A stretch of DNA of 64,000 nucleotides from Palsa-360 sp963719875 (GTDB lineage Bacteria > Acidobacteriota > Terriglobia > Acidiferrales > UBA7541). The notes under the pieces were generated by a model. That model was given only the letters and a program-made list of their open reading frames with translations. It was not told the origin of the DNA and searched no databases. The DNA is taken from contig CAVRDJ010000004.1 of assembly GCA_963719875.1 (NCBI GenBank), forward strand, positions 1,736,001-1,800,000. The letters are read 5' to 3'. The position numbers and the translations under genes were made by a program. Each line of letters begins with the position of its first letter. Position 1 is the first letter of the stretch. Shown in pieces: positions 1 to 9,590 of this stretch.

Positions 1-140
1 GTGGCACCGGCAATGCCTTTCACGTCATCCCTGGGGCGGTTATCGATCGCGCCATCGCAAAGGATGACGCCATGTGGGTTGATGATGACCATGTGCGGAG
101 TTGATTTGGCGTAATAAGAATGGCCGATCAGTCGAGTATC
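1..140 (-). pseudogene. Redoxin (AhpC/TSA-like) C-terminal fragment, truncated by window edge
   Basis: The minus strand reads through a piece resembling the second half of a thiol-disulfide redoxin: AKSTPHMVIINPHGV followed by DGAIDNRP, matching the TPHxFVIDxxG...GAIDD signature of this family. An in-frame TGA lies immediately upstream (141-143), and no peroxidatic-cysteine half is found before the neighbouring gene at 213. The gene therefore looks decayed, or its front half is in another frame. The remainder runs off the window start, so its downstream end is unknown. Confidence 0.5.
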
Positions 141-212
141 TCAGGTTCACGCTCCCAATCAGTCCTGATCTGGCCTGACGGAATTGACTCGCGAGGACAA
201 ACATCTTTAACG

Positions 213-1235
213 CTAAGGCTGAACCTGAAAAACACGCACTTCAGCTGACTTGTCTTCGTGGCGCGGGACCGCGAGGTAATACCGATTCAGTTGAGGCACT
301 AAAATTGCCGTCTTGGCGCGGAATGCGCTCGGGACTTGTCCGACAAGCTCGTAATGGTCAGCGTCTTTTTGTTGGAATACATCGATAAAGTCGCTACCCG
401 TAAGATAAATTCGCTTACTTTTTGGATCGTAAGCCATGTCATCGACCATGTGTCCACTAGGAAGGCTGGCAACTATTGCGCCGGAATCGGAATTCAGAAC
501 GATCAGCCTTTCGGGATTGTTGGCGGAAATAAACAGGCGATGCGCAGCTTCGTCAAATGCCATGGCGACATTGTGCTTCGATTCCTGCCCAATCGGCCAG
601 GTTGCAATCAGCGTCCGTTTTTCCCGGTCTATGACCCCAACTGCGTCTTTGCCGGTAATGTTGACGAATAGCCTCGGTCCTGACTTTTCAAGAGCCAGCG
701 CCTCCACACTATCGGAATCGATTTTTATATCTCCCAACTTCTTATCGGTTGTCGTATCCAGAATGCTGATCAGACAATACGCCATCTTGGCGCCCCTGCC
801 GCCATTGACCACATATAAGTATTTTGTCGCCGGATCGTAGACCATGGAGTCCGCGTCATCCTCCAGCTTTATCGCTCCAAGACGTTTATAGGTGTCGCCT
901 TCGTAGATCTTAACTTCCGCCGCGCCTCCGTCAATTACGAAGAGCTTCTTTAAATCCGCACGATAAATCATGGAGTGGGGCTCATCGATATCCGTGAGGG
1001 TCTGAATCAGTGTGTTGGATTGCAAGTCGAACACTTCGACGGCCGCATTCTTCTCCGCGGTCAAGAAAAGGCGGTGGCTCGCCAGGTCGACAGCAAAATG
1101 ATCGAAATCGCCGTCATGCAGCGCTGGTAATGGAATCGATTGCACGAACGAGAGTGGACCCTTCTCTTGACCCCGAGCAACCATGACGGACGCAATCAAC
1201 AGAGCACCCACACTCACTAATCGCAGTTTTCTCAC
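213..1235 (-). CDS. Secreted YncE-like beta-propeller protein
   Basis: About 340 residues. I place the start at GTG 1235 because a GGAGGT Shine-Dalgarno sequence lies just upstream (1239-1244) and the product then opens with a signal peptide (basic VRKLR, then a hydrophobic stretch ending near ARGQ). The rest consists of repeated YVTN/YncE-type blades, for example DHFAVDLASHRLFLTAE, YDPATKYLYVVNGG and YDPKSKRIYLTGS, which form a seven-bladed propeller in this superfamily. The substrate is unknown. It is a paralogue of the neighbour at 1646-2710, and both sit downstream of a TonB receptor on the same strand, so a periplasmic or surface binding role is inferred. Confidence 0.8.
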   Translation of the reverse strand: MRKLRLVSVGALLIASVMVARGQEKGPLSFVQSIPLPALHDGDFDHFAVDLASHRLFLTAEKNAAVEVFDLQSNTLIQTLTDIDEPHSMIYRADLKKLFVIDGGAAEVKIYEGDTYKRLGAIKLEDDADSMVYDPATKYLYVVNGGRGAKMAYCLISILDTTTDKKLGDIKIDSDSVEALALEKSGPRLFVNITGKDAVGVIDREKRTLIATWPIGQESKHNVAMAFDEAAHRLFISANNPERLIVLNSDSGAIVASLPSGHMVDDMAYDPKSKRIYLTGSDFIDVFQQKDADHYELVGQVPSAFRAKTAILVPQLNRYYLAVPRHEDKSAEVRVFQVQP

Positions 1236-1425
1236 ATTACCTCCAGGCGGACAACGATACGAGGCCTTCCAGCGACCGATCCTATGCTTGTCACCGCTCA
1301 CTCGTCAACGCTAAGCTTTCTTCCTTGCTGCCATGAATCGAACATTGTGATTACTATGGAAATAATTAACTGATGAAGTAACCACGCCCAGCTTGCCAGC
1401 AGCATCGCGAGATACACAGCCGTCA

Positions 1426-1609
1426 CTGCCGAAGGAACCGCCCGTTTCGGTCAAACACAGCCACGCGATGCTTGCTACCGAACTCCTCCATCGGCGACAT
1501 AGGCGTCGTTGTTACTCGGGTCCACCGCAATAGCTGACGGTCGATTGAATCCAGTATGGCTGGAATTCAGACCTATGCCCTTGACGGTCCCGTCCGACGA
1601 ATCTGCAAC
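1426..1609 (-). pseudogene. NHL-repeat protein remnant
   Basis: The minus strand encodes a recognisable NHL blade, GFNRPSAIAVDPSNNDAYVADG. The frame then breaks (GGVR followed by TAG), and the next expected segment, HRVAVFDRNGRFLRQ, continues in a different frame, ending at TGA where these proteins normally have Trp. A frameshift plus a Trp-to-stop change indicates decay. It lies between two intact propeller genes. The rest of 1236-1645 shows no gene. Confidence 0.6.
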
Positions 1610-1645
1610 GCCCTTCGTCCCGATCTGGAGCGAGACGACCTCGCC

Positions 1646-2710
1646 TCATTGGATTTGGTACTCAAGAATTTGGGCGTTCGTAGTCTCATGCTGCGGCACC
1701 GCCACATAGTACCGTCCGAGCGTAGACACTAACTCCCCAGTCCGCGCCCCAGGTCCGCTGGGGACCTGGCCGAGCGACATATAGTGGTCAGAGTCCACTT
1801 GTTTGTACACATCGATTGAGCCATTTCCGGCAGGGCAGGCGGCATAAAGGCGCTTGGCCTTTCCATCAAAAACCAGGTCGTCCACACCTTGATTGATGGG
1901 AAGCGCCTGGAGTTCTTTGCCCGTGGCCGTATCAAATATGACGATGTTTCCGCTTCTGCAACCCACAAATAAGAGGTGATGCGGTTCATCCAACGCCAAC
2001 GTTACCGCGGTCTTCCCAAGTGTAATGGGCCAGGTTGCGATAACTTTGCGAGCGGCACGATCAATGACCACAATGCGATTCTTGGCCACGTCAGTTTCAT
2101 ATATCCTGGATCCAGATGCTTCAATGGCCATCCCATCGAGGCCCTCGCTGTCAACCGTTAGTGAGCCAAGGTTCTCGCCACTCGTCGTGTTAATAATGTT
2201 GATCGTGGAATAATCCATCTTTGCGTCCTTACCGCCATTCTCTACGTAGAGCAACTTGGTTGCAGGATCATAGATACTTGGGTCCGTGTCGGGAAGAAGA
2301 GGCACGCTTTTGAGCAACTCGTAGGTTTTCCCGTCAAAAATCCGCAACGCCCCTCCGCCTCCACCATCGGTGACGTAAAGACGGTTTAGGTCCTCCCGGT
2401 AGAGCAGATGGTGCGGGATCTCAATTCCCGGGATGGTGTGGATCAGCTCGCGGGTCTTCAAATCGAAAACCATAACTGCTTTTGCCACCTGAGGGGTGGT
2501 AAACAATCGCTGCGTTTTGAGGTCGACAAGGAGGTGGTCAAAACGTCCCGTCACATTGCTGGGGAATTCGTATTTTCCCACCAGCTTGAGCGGTGTCCCG
2601 TTCGAAGCCTTACCCGGAGTGGAGTCTTTTTGCTGCCGTGCAAGAATCGACGCCGACACCAAGACCAAGATTCCAGAAGCCAATAGAAAAGTGACGATTC
2701 TTCTCCTCAC
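1646..2710 (-). CDS. Secreted YncE-like beta-propeller protein (paralogue)
   Basis: 354 residues starting at GTG 2710, preceded by a GAGGAG Shine-Dalgarno sequence about 8 bases upstream. The signal peptide starts MRRRIVTFLLASGILVLVSA. The body repeats YncE-type blades (DHLLVDLKTQRLFTT, YDPATKLLYVENGG, FDGKAKRLYAACPAG). The blades and the closing segment (TLGRYYVAVPQHE) match those of the protein at 213-1235, so the two arose by duplication. It follows the TonB receptor gene with a 134-bp gap and may be co-transcribed. The ligand is unknown. Confidence 0.8.
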   Translation of the reverse strand: MRRRIVTFLLASGILVLVSASILARQQKDSTPGKASNGTPLKLVGKYEFPSNVTGRFDHLLVDLKTQRLFTTPQVAKAVMVFDLKTRELIHTIPGIEIPHHLLYREDLNRLYVTDGGGGGALRIFDGKTYELLKSVPLLPDTDPSIYDPATKLLYVENGGKDAKMDYSTINIINTTSGENLGSLTVDSEGLDGMAIEASGSRIYETDVAKNRIVVIDRAARKVIATWPITLGKTAVTLALDEPHHLLFVGCRSGNIVIFDTATGKELQALPINQGVDDLVFDGKAKRLYAACPAGNGSIDVYKQVDSDHYMSLGQVPSGPGARTGELVSTLGRYYVAVPQHETTNAQILEYQIQ

Positions 2711-2844
2711 CTGATCATCTCCTCGGTTTCATTTTAGAGTTTCCAATTTCTCGGCGAAATCAGGACGGAATCATAGTAATTCTGCCATCCGTCCTGGAGT
2801 CTTTAGCGCTTTTTCAACATTGACCGCCACCCTGATCTGTCGGC

Positions 2845-5800
2845 TTAGAAGATGAATTTTAGGGCGAATTGAATCTCTCTTGGATCGGTGGTGGTGTGGC
2901 TCAACAAACCGGCAGTGCCATTCGCCGTGCCGTCGCCATTTAACATGTTTGTGTAGCCGCTGCCCAAATCAGGCACGTTAAAATTGGCGTGGTTCATGAT
3001 ATTGAACAACTCTGCCCGGAACTGTACATTGAAGCTCTCCGAAATTTTCTTGATGTAGTTGTTCTTAAAGACGGAAAAGTCAAGATTCGTCAAGCCCGGT
3101 CCTATCAAAGTATTGCGGCCGACGTTGCCTCGGAGGTTGAAGCACCTCAGATCCCCTGGCGCGAGCGGGGACCCGACACTCGGCGGCGCGGGGTCGCAGT
3201 TGGCATTCCAAAAAGCCTGGCTGGGAGCCATCGGCACCGTGAAGCAAGTGGACTTGGGATTGATGTAGAGCGGGCTGCCGCTAGGGTCACTTCGGAAATT
3301 CAGGTCAATCGGATTGCATCCGGACCCACCGCTCGCGCTCGGATAAGCATAATCGTCGCTGCTGAGCGTACCCCTGGGGTCCGCGCCTTGCGCGCCAAAA
3401 AGCGGGCTGAAGGGAACACCATCATTGGCTTTGAATACGGCGCTCAACTGCCATCCGTTCAGCCCCCAAGCGAGAGGTCCCGAGAGCGACTTGATACTCG
3501 GGACCAACCAAGTGGTGTTGATCACCAAGGTACGGCCAACATTGTAATCCGACAAGCCGCGAGTCAAACGCAAATCAAACCAATCCAGGCTGGAGATGGA
3601 ATTCGAGAATTGATCCCCCGCAATGACGCCGGAATTGTTGTCTATGCTTTTTCCCCAGGTGAACGATCCCTGGATCTGGAAGCCATGGTTGAGCTTCTTC
3701 ACAACCCCCACCTGGAGTGCCTCATAGGAGGAACTGCCAGCCCAGTTCAGATAACGGATATCGCCGGCATTGGGGTTGAGCTTCGCGGGAGGATTTCCGG
3801 TAGTCGAAGCGCATTGCGTGTTGGGAATGCACTGGTTTCCGTTGACATCGACTTGCGGGAAGAGGTAGCCGGCGGAAGTTAGCGTTGGCAAAACGAGATC
3901 GGCGTCGTCGACCCGGAACGGCTGATGAACCCCGTGCGTGCCAACGTAACCAATCGTCGCCGTTAGGTCGCGAGTAAGCTCCCGCTGGATGTTGAGACTC
4001 CATTGCATCACATAATTGCGGTGAGGATGGGATTCCACCGACCCGTATTGGGGAGTGCTATTAACCGCCGTTGAGACGATGTTGTAGGCCCCAGTGGGAA
4101 AAGAGCCGGCAGGCAGACCTCCGGCGGCAAGTAAATTGTAGAAGGGGAACGTCTGGCCAATCAACGTCAAGTACTCATAGAGCAGTGGCATCGAATCATA
4201 GATGCCGAATCCCCCGCGCACAGCTGTCTTCCCCTTTGCGCCGCCGTTGGGGAAAGGGTCCCAGGCGAATCCGACCCTGGGTGCGAAGCCGTGGAGTGTG
4301 GGATTGTAGAAGTAGGGGCCGATAGCCCCGCAACCCGCCACAAGCTTGCCACAATGGGGCGCGGAATCGGTGAGATTATAAAGCGTGGTTGTTTGGCCTT
4401 GGGTATCAAAGGGCACAGTCGACATTTCGTAGCGCAGCCCCAGATTCAGCATCAGACTCGGGCGGAAGCGCCAATCGTCTTGAACGTAGGCCCCCACGAT
4501 GGACTGTCGCATGCTCCGCTCAGTCAATAGCCCCGGCGGCGTGATGCGTACAGCTTTCGGATGGTTAGTAACCAGATTCAGCATGGAGCCGAACGAGAAT
4601 TGGCCATTCCTGTCGCCCGTCACAAGCTGGTTGTCCTGGTCCCGTTCATAACCAAAACCGAATTTGAGAGAATGACGCCCTCTGGTCAGGAACGCATCGT
4701 CGTATACCTGATACGTATTCCAGCGGTAAAGGTAGGTTGGTGTGCCCCCCAGACCGCCTTCCATGAAGGTCATAAAGGGGCACAGACAAGCAGTCGCATA
4801 TCTACCCGGGATCGCCGCGAGAGAGTGATCCGCTGCCGCCGGAAGAATTGCCGCCACGGGATTGTTGTTGTTCACAGTGTCGCGGTTGAAACCGACCCGC
4901 ACTGTATTGACAAAGGCCTGATTGAAAGTGTGCGTTTCCTCGACGGACACAAGCTGCCTCTTGGTGAGTGCTCCAAGCAGCACCACGCCCAGCGGTTCGT
5001 CTGAGGTGAACGGCGTCCGGTCGAACATGTAAGTCCCAAAGATGCTGTCCTTCGGGGAGAAATGGTGGTCAACGCGGATCGTGAAAAAATCTTCTGTGAC
5101 GATTCGATGCCCAACAAAGTCGTAAGTTGCCTGATCCGTGCCCGGAATCGCGGGCCCATTCGGCAATGGATACATATTGAGATACGGCAAAACTGCCTGA
5201 TCTATGTGCGTCACCGGGTCCGAAACACAGGAGTATGGGGGACATGGGCTTTCGAGCGGGAGCGGCGACCCGCCCACAACAGCCACTTGCGAGGGCGTCG
5301 TCCCACCTGGCGCGATGCCGCGCGCCGCAAGCGAGGGGACCGTGTCTAGCGCGCCCACGCCCTTGGACTGGCGTATGCCTTCGTAGTCGCCGAAGAAGAA
5401 TGTCTTATCCTTCCGAATAGGCCCCCCGATCGAGGCGCCGAATTGGTTGCGGCGAAACTGCGGAATGGTGGCTGGATCGAAGAAATTGCGTGCGTCCAAG
5501 GCGCTGTTCCTGATGAACTCGTATGCGTTCCCGTGAAGCTGGTTCGTTCCCGCGCGCGAAATTGCATTGACCACTCCGCCGGAGGTCTTTCCGTATTCAG
5601 CGGAAAAGTTGCTGGTCAGAACAGAGAATTCCTCCACGGCGTCCACGCCCAGATTACCGCCCAGCACGCTGCCAGGCCCGGCGTTGGAGTAATCATTGAG
5701 GCTGATGCCGTCGAGCCTGTAATTGTTCTGCGTGGGCCGTGCGCCCGAGACAATGATTTGCGCCCCAAAGCCGCGGTTTCCTCTTCCGCTATCTCCGAAA

Positions 5801-6345
5801 GGCACCTGTGTCTCGACCCCGGCGACCCCGGGCTGGAGGTTGGCGAGATCCGTCCAACTGCGGCCGTTCAGCGGCAATCCTACAATCGTAGGCGCCTCCA
5901 CGACTGCGTTCAGAGCAGACGAGGCGAGCTCCACCGTGGGAGCTTCGCTCGTGACGGTCACTTGCTGGCTAATTTGTCCCACTCGCATACTCGCATTGAG
6001 CACTTGTTGAGCGCCCACTGTCAGAGTGATGCCTCTGTTCACCTCCGTGCTGAATCCCGAGGCGGAAAACGAGACTTCATAATTTCCGGGCTGCAGATTG
6101 GTCGCCGTATAAAAGCCAGCGGCGTCGGCGGTAACCTCTCGAGTTATGTCCGTGGCTATATTCTTGATGGACACCCGAGTATTCGGTACGGCCGCGCCCG
6201 ACGCATCTGTAACCGTGCCAGAAAGCGTGGCGCCTACAACCTGCGCATAGGTCCGCGTTTCCCACGGCATCAAAAAGGCCGCGGCCAAAATAAGTAACAT
6301 GTACAGATAAGTGCAATCTCTTTTTTGAAAGGCTTTGGCTAACAT
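2845..6345 (-). CDS. Oar-like TonB-dependent outer-membrane receptor
   Basis: About 1166 residues from ATG 6345. Upstream in-frame codons add a non-signal-like extension, whereas this start gives a signal peptide ending near TYAQ. Domains in order: a carboxypeptidase-regulatory-like fold (GATLSGTVTDASGAAVPNTRV, about 37-125), a plug (GLPLNGRSWTDLANLQPGV, then SAEYGKTSGGVVNAISRAGT) and a long beta-barrel ending in the outer-membrane terminal phenylalanine (ALKFIF). This architecture is the expanded Oar/CarbopepD_reg-TonB family of Acidobacteriota. It imports or binds large substrates at the outer membrane using TonB energy; the substrate cannot be told from sequence. No obvious terminator follows. 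Confidence 0.9.
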   Translation of the reverse strand: MLAKAFQKRDCTYLYMLLILAAAFLMPWETRTYAQVVGATLSGTVTDASGAAVPNTRVSIKNIATDITREVTADAAGFYTATNLQPGNYEVSFSASGFSTEVNRGITLTVGAQQVLNASMRVGQISQQVTVTSEAPTVELASSALNAVVEAPTIVGLPLNGRSWTDLANLQPGVAGVETQVPFGDSGRGNRGFGAQIIVSGARPTQNNYRLDGISLNDYSNAGPGSVLGGNLGVDAVEEFSVLTSNFSAEYGKTSGGVVNAISRAGTNQLHGNAYEFIRNSALDARNFFDPATIPQFRRNQFGASIGGPIRKDKTFFFGDYEGIRQSKGVGALDTVPSLAARGIAPGGTTPSQVAVVGGSPLPLESPCPPYSCVSDPVTHIDQAVLPYLNMYPLPNGPAIPGTDQATYDFVGHRIVTEDFFTIRVDHHFSPKDSIFGTYMFDRTPFTSDEPLGVVLLGALTKRQLVSVEETHTFNQAFVNTVRVGFNRDTVNNNNPVAAILPAAADHSLAAIPGRYATACLCPFMTFMEGGLGGTPTYLYRWNTYQVYDDAFLTRGRHSLKFGFGYERDQDNQLVTGDRNGQFSFGSMLNLVTNHPKAVRITPPGLLTERSMRQSIVGAYVQDDWRFRPSLMLNLGLRYEMSTVPFDTQGQTTTLYNLTDSAPHCGKLVAGCGAIGPYFYNPTLHGFAPRVGFAWDPFPNGGAKGKTAVRGGFGIYDSMPLLYEYLTLIGQTFPFYNLLAAGGLPAGSFPTGAYNIVSTAVNSTPQYGSVESHPHRNYVMQWSLNIQRELTRDLTATIGYVGTHGVHQPFRVDDADLVLPTLTSAGYLFPQVDVNGNQCIPNTQCASTTGNPPAKLNPNAGDIRYLNWAGSSSYEALQVGVVKKLNHGFQIQGSFTWGKSIDNNSGVIAGDQFSNSISSLDWFDLRLTRGLSDYNVGRTLVINTTWLVPSIKSLSGPLAWGLNGWQLSAVFKANDGVPFSPLFGAQGADPRGTLSSDDYAYPSASGGSGCNPIDLNFRSDPSGSPLYINPKSTCFTVPMAPSQAFWNANCDPAPPSVGSPLAPGDLRCFNLRGNVGRNTLIGPGLTNLDFSVFKNNYIKKISESFNVQFRAELFNIMNHANFNVPDLGSGYTNMLNGDGTANGTAGLLSHTTTDPREIQFALKFIF

Positions 6346-6821
6346 AGGAGCACCCCCCGGCGCTGTCGACTTCACATACGTATCGGTGTCCCGAATCCCG
6401 AAGAACCAAAATGCCCTGGCAACCAAAATGGTATAAAGTGAGCCTCTTCTATAGCTGATAGAAACGAAAGTCAAGAAAAAAGAACGACCTGAAATTGGAC
6501 TGGATTTTGGAGGCATCAAAATTTGGTCGACAAAAACGCCCAAGCGTGAAATCGTCTCTGGTGTTGTTCTAGGCCGGGATGGGAAGCCTTAATGCTCGAG
6601 GCGCGGAATGTGAAATCCGCCGCCACGTAATTCCCACCGCCTCCTGCCTGCGTTGCGCAATCGCTGCTCGGGTGGCAAATTTGTTGTGTCGAGGGCAGGA
6701 GAAGCGTACGATGCGCAAGCGAGAGGTCTGAATCAAAAATTCCGGCTTAAAATTCACAAGTTGAGTCTTGCAATCAGAAGTAGGCATCGCGACAAAACCC
6801 TTTTGACCAAAGGAGTCAAAT
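6346..6821. other. Divergent intergenic region, no gene seen
   Basis: This 476-bp stretch separates the TonB receptor (minus) from the cupredoxin gene (plus) and should carry both promoters. Open frames here lack ribosome sites and family signatures. I could not fix either promoter with confidence. Confidence 0.5.
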
Positions 6822-7232
6822 ATGTTTTCGACACTTAGGTCCGCGATTTGCATCGGTGCGGCACTCATCGTTTTCAGCGTATTCTGCGTCGAGGCTACCG
6901 TCCCGGCAGCACCCCAAGAATCGGATGCGGTCGTCGTCAAGATGACAACCGAGCACACGTTTGTGCCCGAGAAGTTAACGATTAAAGTCGGGCAAACAGT
7001 GGAATGGGTCAACGACGATAAAGCAATGCCACACGAAGTTACCACCGATCCCAATGTGGCAGTTGATCCGAGTCATGTTTCCGTGCCGGAAGGGGTTGCG
7101 CCCTTCGATTCGCGTTTGATTACGAGTGGCAAGTCATTTCGACACCAATTCACCGTCCCCGGACTTTATGGATACGCTTGCCCGCCGCATGAGAACGACG
7201 GGATGCTGGGAGAATTGACCGTCACAAAGTAG
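6822..7232 (+). CDS. Plastocyanin-like cupredoxin, secreted
   Basis: 136 residues; AAGGAG at about 6808 precedes the ATG by a normal distance. There is a signal peptide over residues 1-29. The type 1 copper ligands are all visible: His71 in MPHEV, and Cys120, His123 and Met128 in YACPPHENDGM. It is probably a small blue-copper electron carrier of the periplasm. It heads a plus-strand group with a cytochrome c and a YVTN propeller, suggesting a shared electron-transfer or copper-linked role, although a 360-bp gap separates it from the next gene. Confidence 0.85.
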   Translation: MFSTLRSAICIGAALIVFSVFCVEATVPAAPQESDAVVVKMTTEHTFVPEKLTIKVGQTVEWVNDDKAMPHEVTTDPNVAVDPSHVSVPEGVAPFDSRLITSGKSFRHQFTVPGLYGYACPPHENDGMLGELTVTK

Positions 7233-7593
7233 GTTATCGCCAGTACGGGTGTCGCGTTTGTTGCCTGGCCCGATCTTCATCGGCATCTGTTTGCGCCACT
7301 TCGTCCACCAACCAAAATGGCGACAAAATCAATGGCAATTCCCCAAGCCTTCGGCTACGGCGCCCGCCGCTCCGGAGCGGATGGTGATTTAATTCTTGAC
7401 AGTGCAGTATTATTCGTGGTAACGGTCACCCATACCTAATGGAGTGGCACATGCGAAGGTGCTCGATCTACGCGCTGCCGCGACGCATGAGGGCGCCCCC
7501 GCGGAGCCCTTTTATTTCTGTTGACGCGTGCCTTCCTCAGGCAGAGTACAGCTTCGTTATTTTCTCATCCAGGTTATTTCGTCGGAGGTTTCT
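7233..7593. other. Intergenic region before cytochrome gene
   Basis: 361 bp with no supported gene. It contains a GC-rich self-complementary patch (about 7348-7380) that may end cupredoxin transcription, and a possible promoter at 7396-7424. Confidence 0.4.
7396..7424 (+). promoter_or_regulatory. Possible sigma-70 promoter for cytochrome/propeller genes
   Basis: An exact TTGACA at 7396-7401 is followed, after a 17-18 bp spacer, by a poor -10 (GTAACG/TAACGG). It is judged on the -35 and its position only. Confidence 0.25.
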
Positions 7594-8061
7594 GTGCACC
7601 GAATAATGACAGCGTTGTTCTTTATGTTCGTTGTGCCGTGCCTGTTCCTGGCGGGGGCCGCCTCGTTGAGGGCCCAGGACCAACCGGCTTCTTCTTCCTC
7701 CGCCGCATCGGCGCCGTTAGATTACGATTTTTTCAAGGCCAAGGTGGAGCCCGTCTTTCTTAACAAACGCCCTGGCCACGCTCGATGCGTTTCTTGCCAT
7801 ACGCTCAACCACGTAGCCTTGCACCTGGTGCCGCTCTCACCCGGGAGCACAACCTGGAACGAAGAGCAGTCCCGCCAGAACTTCGAGTTGGTCCAGCGCG
7901 TGGTTGTGCCCGGAAGCTTGGAGAGCCCGCTGCTCACACATCCGCTGGCCCAGCAGGCTGGTGGTGACCCCGCTCACGGGGGAGGCAAGCATTTTGAATC
8001 GCGGGAAAATCCGGAGTGGTTAAATTTGAAGGCATGGGTATTTGGAGCAACGTTGAAGTAA
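7594..8061 (+). CDS. Secreted single-haem cytochrome c-like protein
   Basis: 155 residues from GTG 7594, chosen because GGAGG lies 5-6 bases upstream (7584-7588) and the product then begins with a signal peptide (VHRIMTALFFMFVV...LRAQ). One haem-attachment motif CVSCH is present (Cys65, Cys68, His69), with DYDFFKAKVEPVFLNKR before it as in cytochromes of planctomycete/acidobacterial secreted proteins. The distal Met ligand is not obvious. The YVTN propeller follows 67 bp downstream, probably in one transcript. Confidence 0.7.
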   Translation: MHRIMTALFFMFVVPCLFLAGAASLRAQDQPASSSSAASAPLDYDFFKAKVEPVFLNKRPGHARCVSCHTLNHVALHLVPLSPGSTTWNEEQSRQNFELVQRVVVPGSLESPLLTHPLAQQAGGDPAHGGGKHFESRENPEWLNLKAWVFGATLK

Positions 8062-8128
8062 CGACGCGTAATGAGTTCTTCCTGGCCAATCGCTTGATTC
8101 GGATCGCTTGTCGCTGAAAAGAGGAGCA

Positions 8129-9238
8129 ATGAAGATGACAAACAAACAGGTGTTTCGTGGGTGCCTCATCGTTTTGTGCGGAATCGCTTTGTGCGCGGTG
8201 TCGTTCTCCTTGAAGGCCGCGCCGAATCCGAAGCTGCGGATCATCCAAACGAATTCCGCCGGGGATAACATCCACATCATCGATCCCGCCACGAATAAGG
8301 TGGTGGGGGAGATCAAAGGGATCGAAGCAAGCCATGGGATTGCGGCAGCGCGAGATGGATCGCGAATCTACGTCAGTGAAGAAGCGCAGAAGACGCTCGA
8401 CGTGGTCGACGGAAAGACCCTGGAGGTGATCAAACGAATTCCTCTGAGTGGAGGAGTCCCCAATCTTATTGCCCTGACTCCTGACGGGCGATGGATCTAT
8501 GTTGCGATAAGAGCGACCTGGGACGACGTTTCACATTTCCCGCAGATTAAGGCCCAAGACAACGGCGGCGTCGACGTGATTGACACCACCACGCTTCAGA
8601 AGGTTAAAACCATCCCGATCCGGGGCGGCATCCACGACCTGAATGTCACCCCCGATGGCAAGTACGTGGTTGGTGGAGTCGCCAGAGACACCGTACCGGC
8701 AGCGAACATGATGAGCGTGATTGACACGCGGACCAACGAGATCGCTTGGACGCTTTCGATCAAACCCTCCCCTTCACCAATGGCGATATCGGCGAATCCC
8801 GACGGCTCTACCAAGTGGGTGTTGGCTCAAGTGGGTGGTGAATTTAATGGATTTGCGGTCGTGGATTTTGCCACGCACGAGGAAATCAAACGCATTAAGA
8901 ATCCGGACATAGCCCCCGAACAACAGAACCACTTCGGACCGCCGTCTGCGTCTCACGGCATAATCGTCACCTCGGATCAAAAGACCCTGTTGGTCAACAG
9001 CAGGTTAAACAGCACTCTCTACGCGTACTCGCTACCGGACTTGAAACTGCTGGGAGGCGCCCCCCTGAACGGGAAGGGTGCGAGCTGGCTAACGATCACG
9101 CCGGACGACAAGACGGCCTACGTGGCGAATGAACAGTCGAATAACGTCTCGGTCGTCGATATCAAGTCGATGAAAGAAATCGCTACTATCCCGGTCGGCT
9201 TCGTGCCGGCGCGGAACATCACCTGGGTACTCCCGTAG
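8129..9238 (+). CDS. Secreted YVTN beta-propeller protein
   Basis: 369 residues. The start at ATG 8129 has GAGGAG directly upstream; the earlier in-frame ATG at 8108 lacks one. A signal peptide (MKMTNKQVFRGCLIVLCGIA) is followed by YVTN-type blades such as NIHIIDPATNKVVGEIKG, GGVDVIDTTTLQKVKTI and KTAYVANEQSNNVSVVDI, giving a surface-layer-type propeller. It shares a likely operon with the preceding cytochrome, and its blades are closer to the YVTN consensus than those of the two minus-strand propellers. Confidence 0.8.
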   Translation: MKMTNKQVFRGCLIVLCGIALCAVSFSLKAAPNPKLRIIQTNSAGDNIHIIDPATNKVVGEIKGIEASHGIAAARDGSRIYVSEEAQKTLDVVDGKTLEVIKRIPLSGGVPNLIALTPDGRWIYVAIRATWDDVSHFPQIKAQDNGGVDVIDTTTLQKVKTIPIRGGIHDLNVTPDGKYVVGGVARDTVPAANMMSVIDTRTNEIAWTLSIKPSPSPMAISANPDGSTKWVLAQVGGEFNGFAVVDFATHEEIKRIKNPDIAPEQQNHFGPPSASHGIIVTSDQKTLLVNSRLNSTLYAYSLPDLKLLGGAPLNGKGASWLTITPDDKTAYVANEQSNNVSVVDIKSMKEIATIPVGFVPARNITWVLP

Positions 9239-9590
9239 GCAATCGGAAAGTTAGAATCGCATCGCCGCAGGTCGCCGAATGACGCCGTCCGGCGACCTGT
9301 AGCTTCCATGAAAGTCAAAATGCAATGGACCCTGGAGGGGGACGCCGTTATGGTGTGCGGCGTGGGTAACAGTCGCACGGATCAGCCAACACGGGTCCTG
9401 TCTCTACCTTTCGTCGCATCCAGCCGTGAAATCTGCTGCGCGTCAGGCGACCATTCAGGTCGAGCACTCAGCGCGCGATATTTCCAGAAACAGACGTTCA
9501 TGATCTTTGCCGGGAGACGGTAAAGCAGAAGTCTCCGTCAAGTTCACGTTTAGGAGATCACAGATCCGAGCAGGCTGGACCCAAGAGATT
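9239..9590. other. Intergenic region between propeller gene and tRNA
   Basis: 352 bp. Apart from the hairpin at 9268-9299 I see no supported gene; the short open frame at 9308-9523 has no ribosome site or family signature. Confidence 0.4.
9268..9299 (+). terminator. Hairpin downstream of YVTN gene, no U-tract
   Basis: CAGGTCGCCG and CGGCGACCTG form a perfect 10-bp stem with a 12-bp loop, starting 30 bp after the stop codon. No T-run follows, so it would be a factor-assisted or processing hairpin rather than a classic intrinsic terminator. Confidence 0.45.

Noticed and set aside
9308..9523. 71-residue open frame on the plus strand
   Set aside because: No ribosome site, no family signature and an unlikely composition; it lies between a hairpin and tRNA-Lys.
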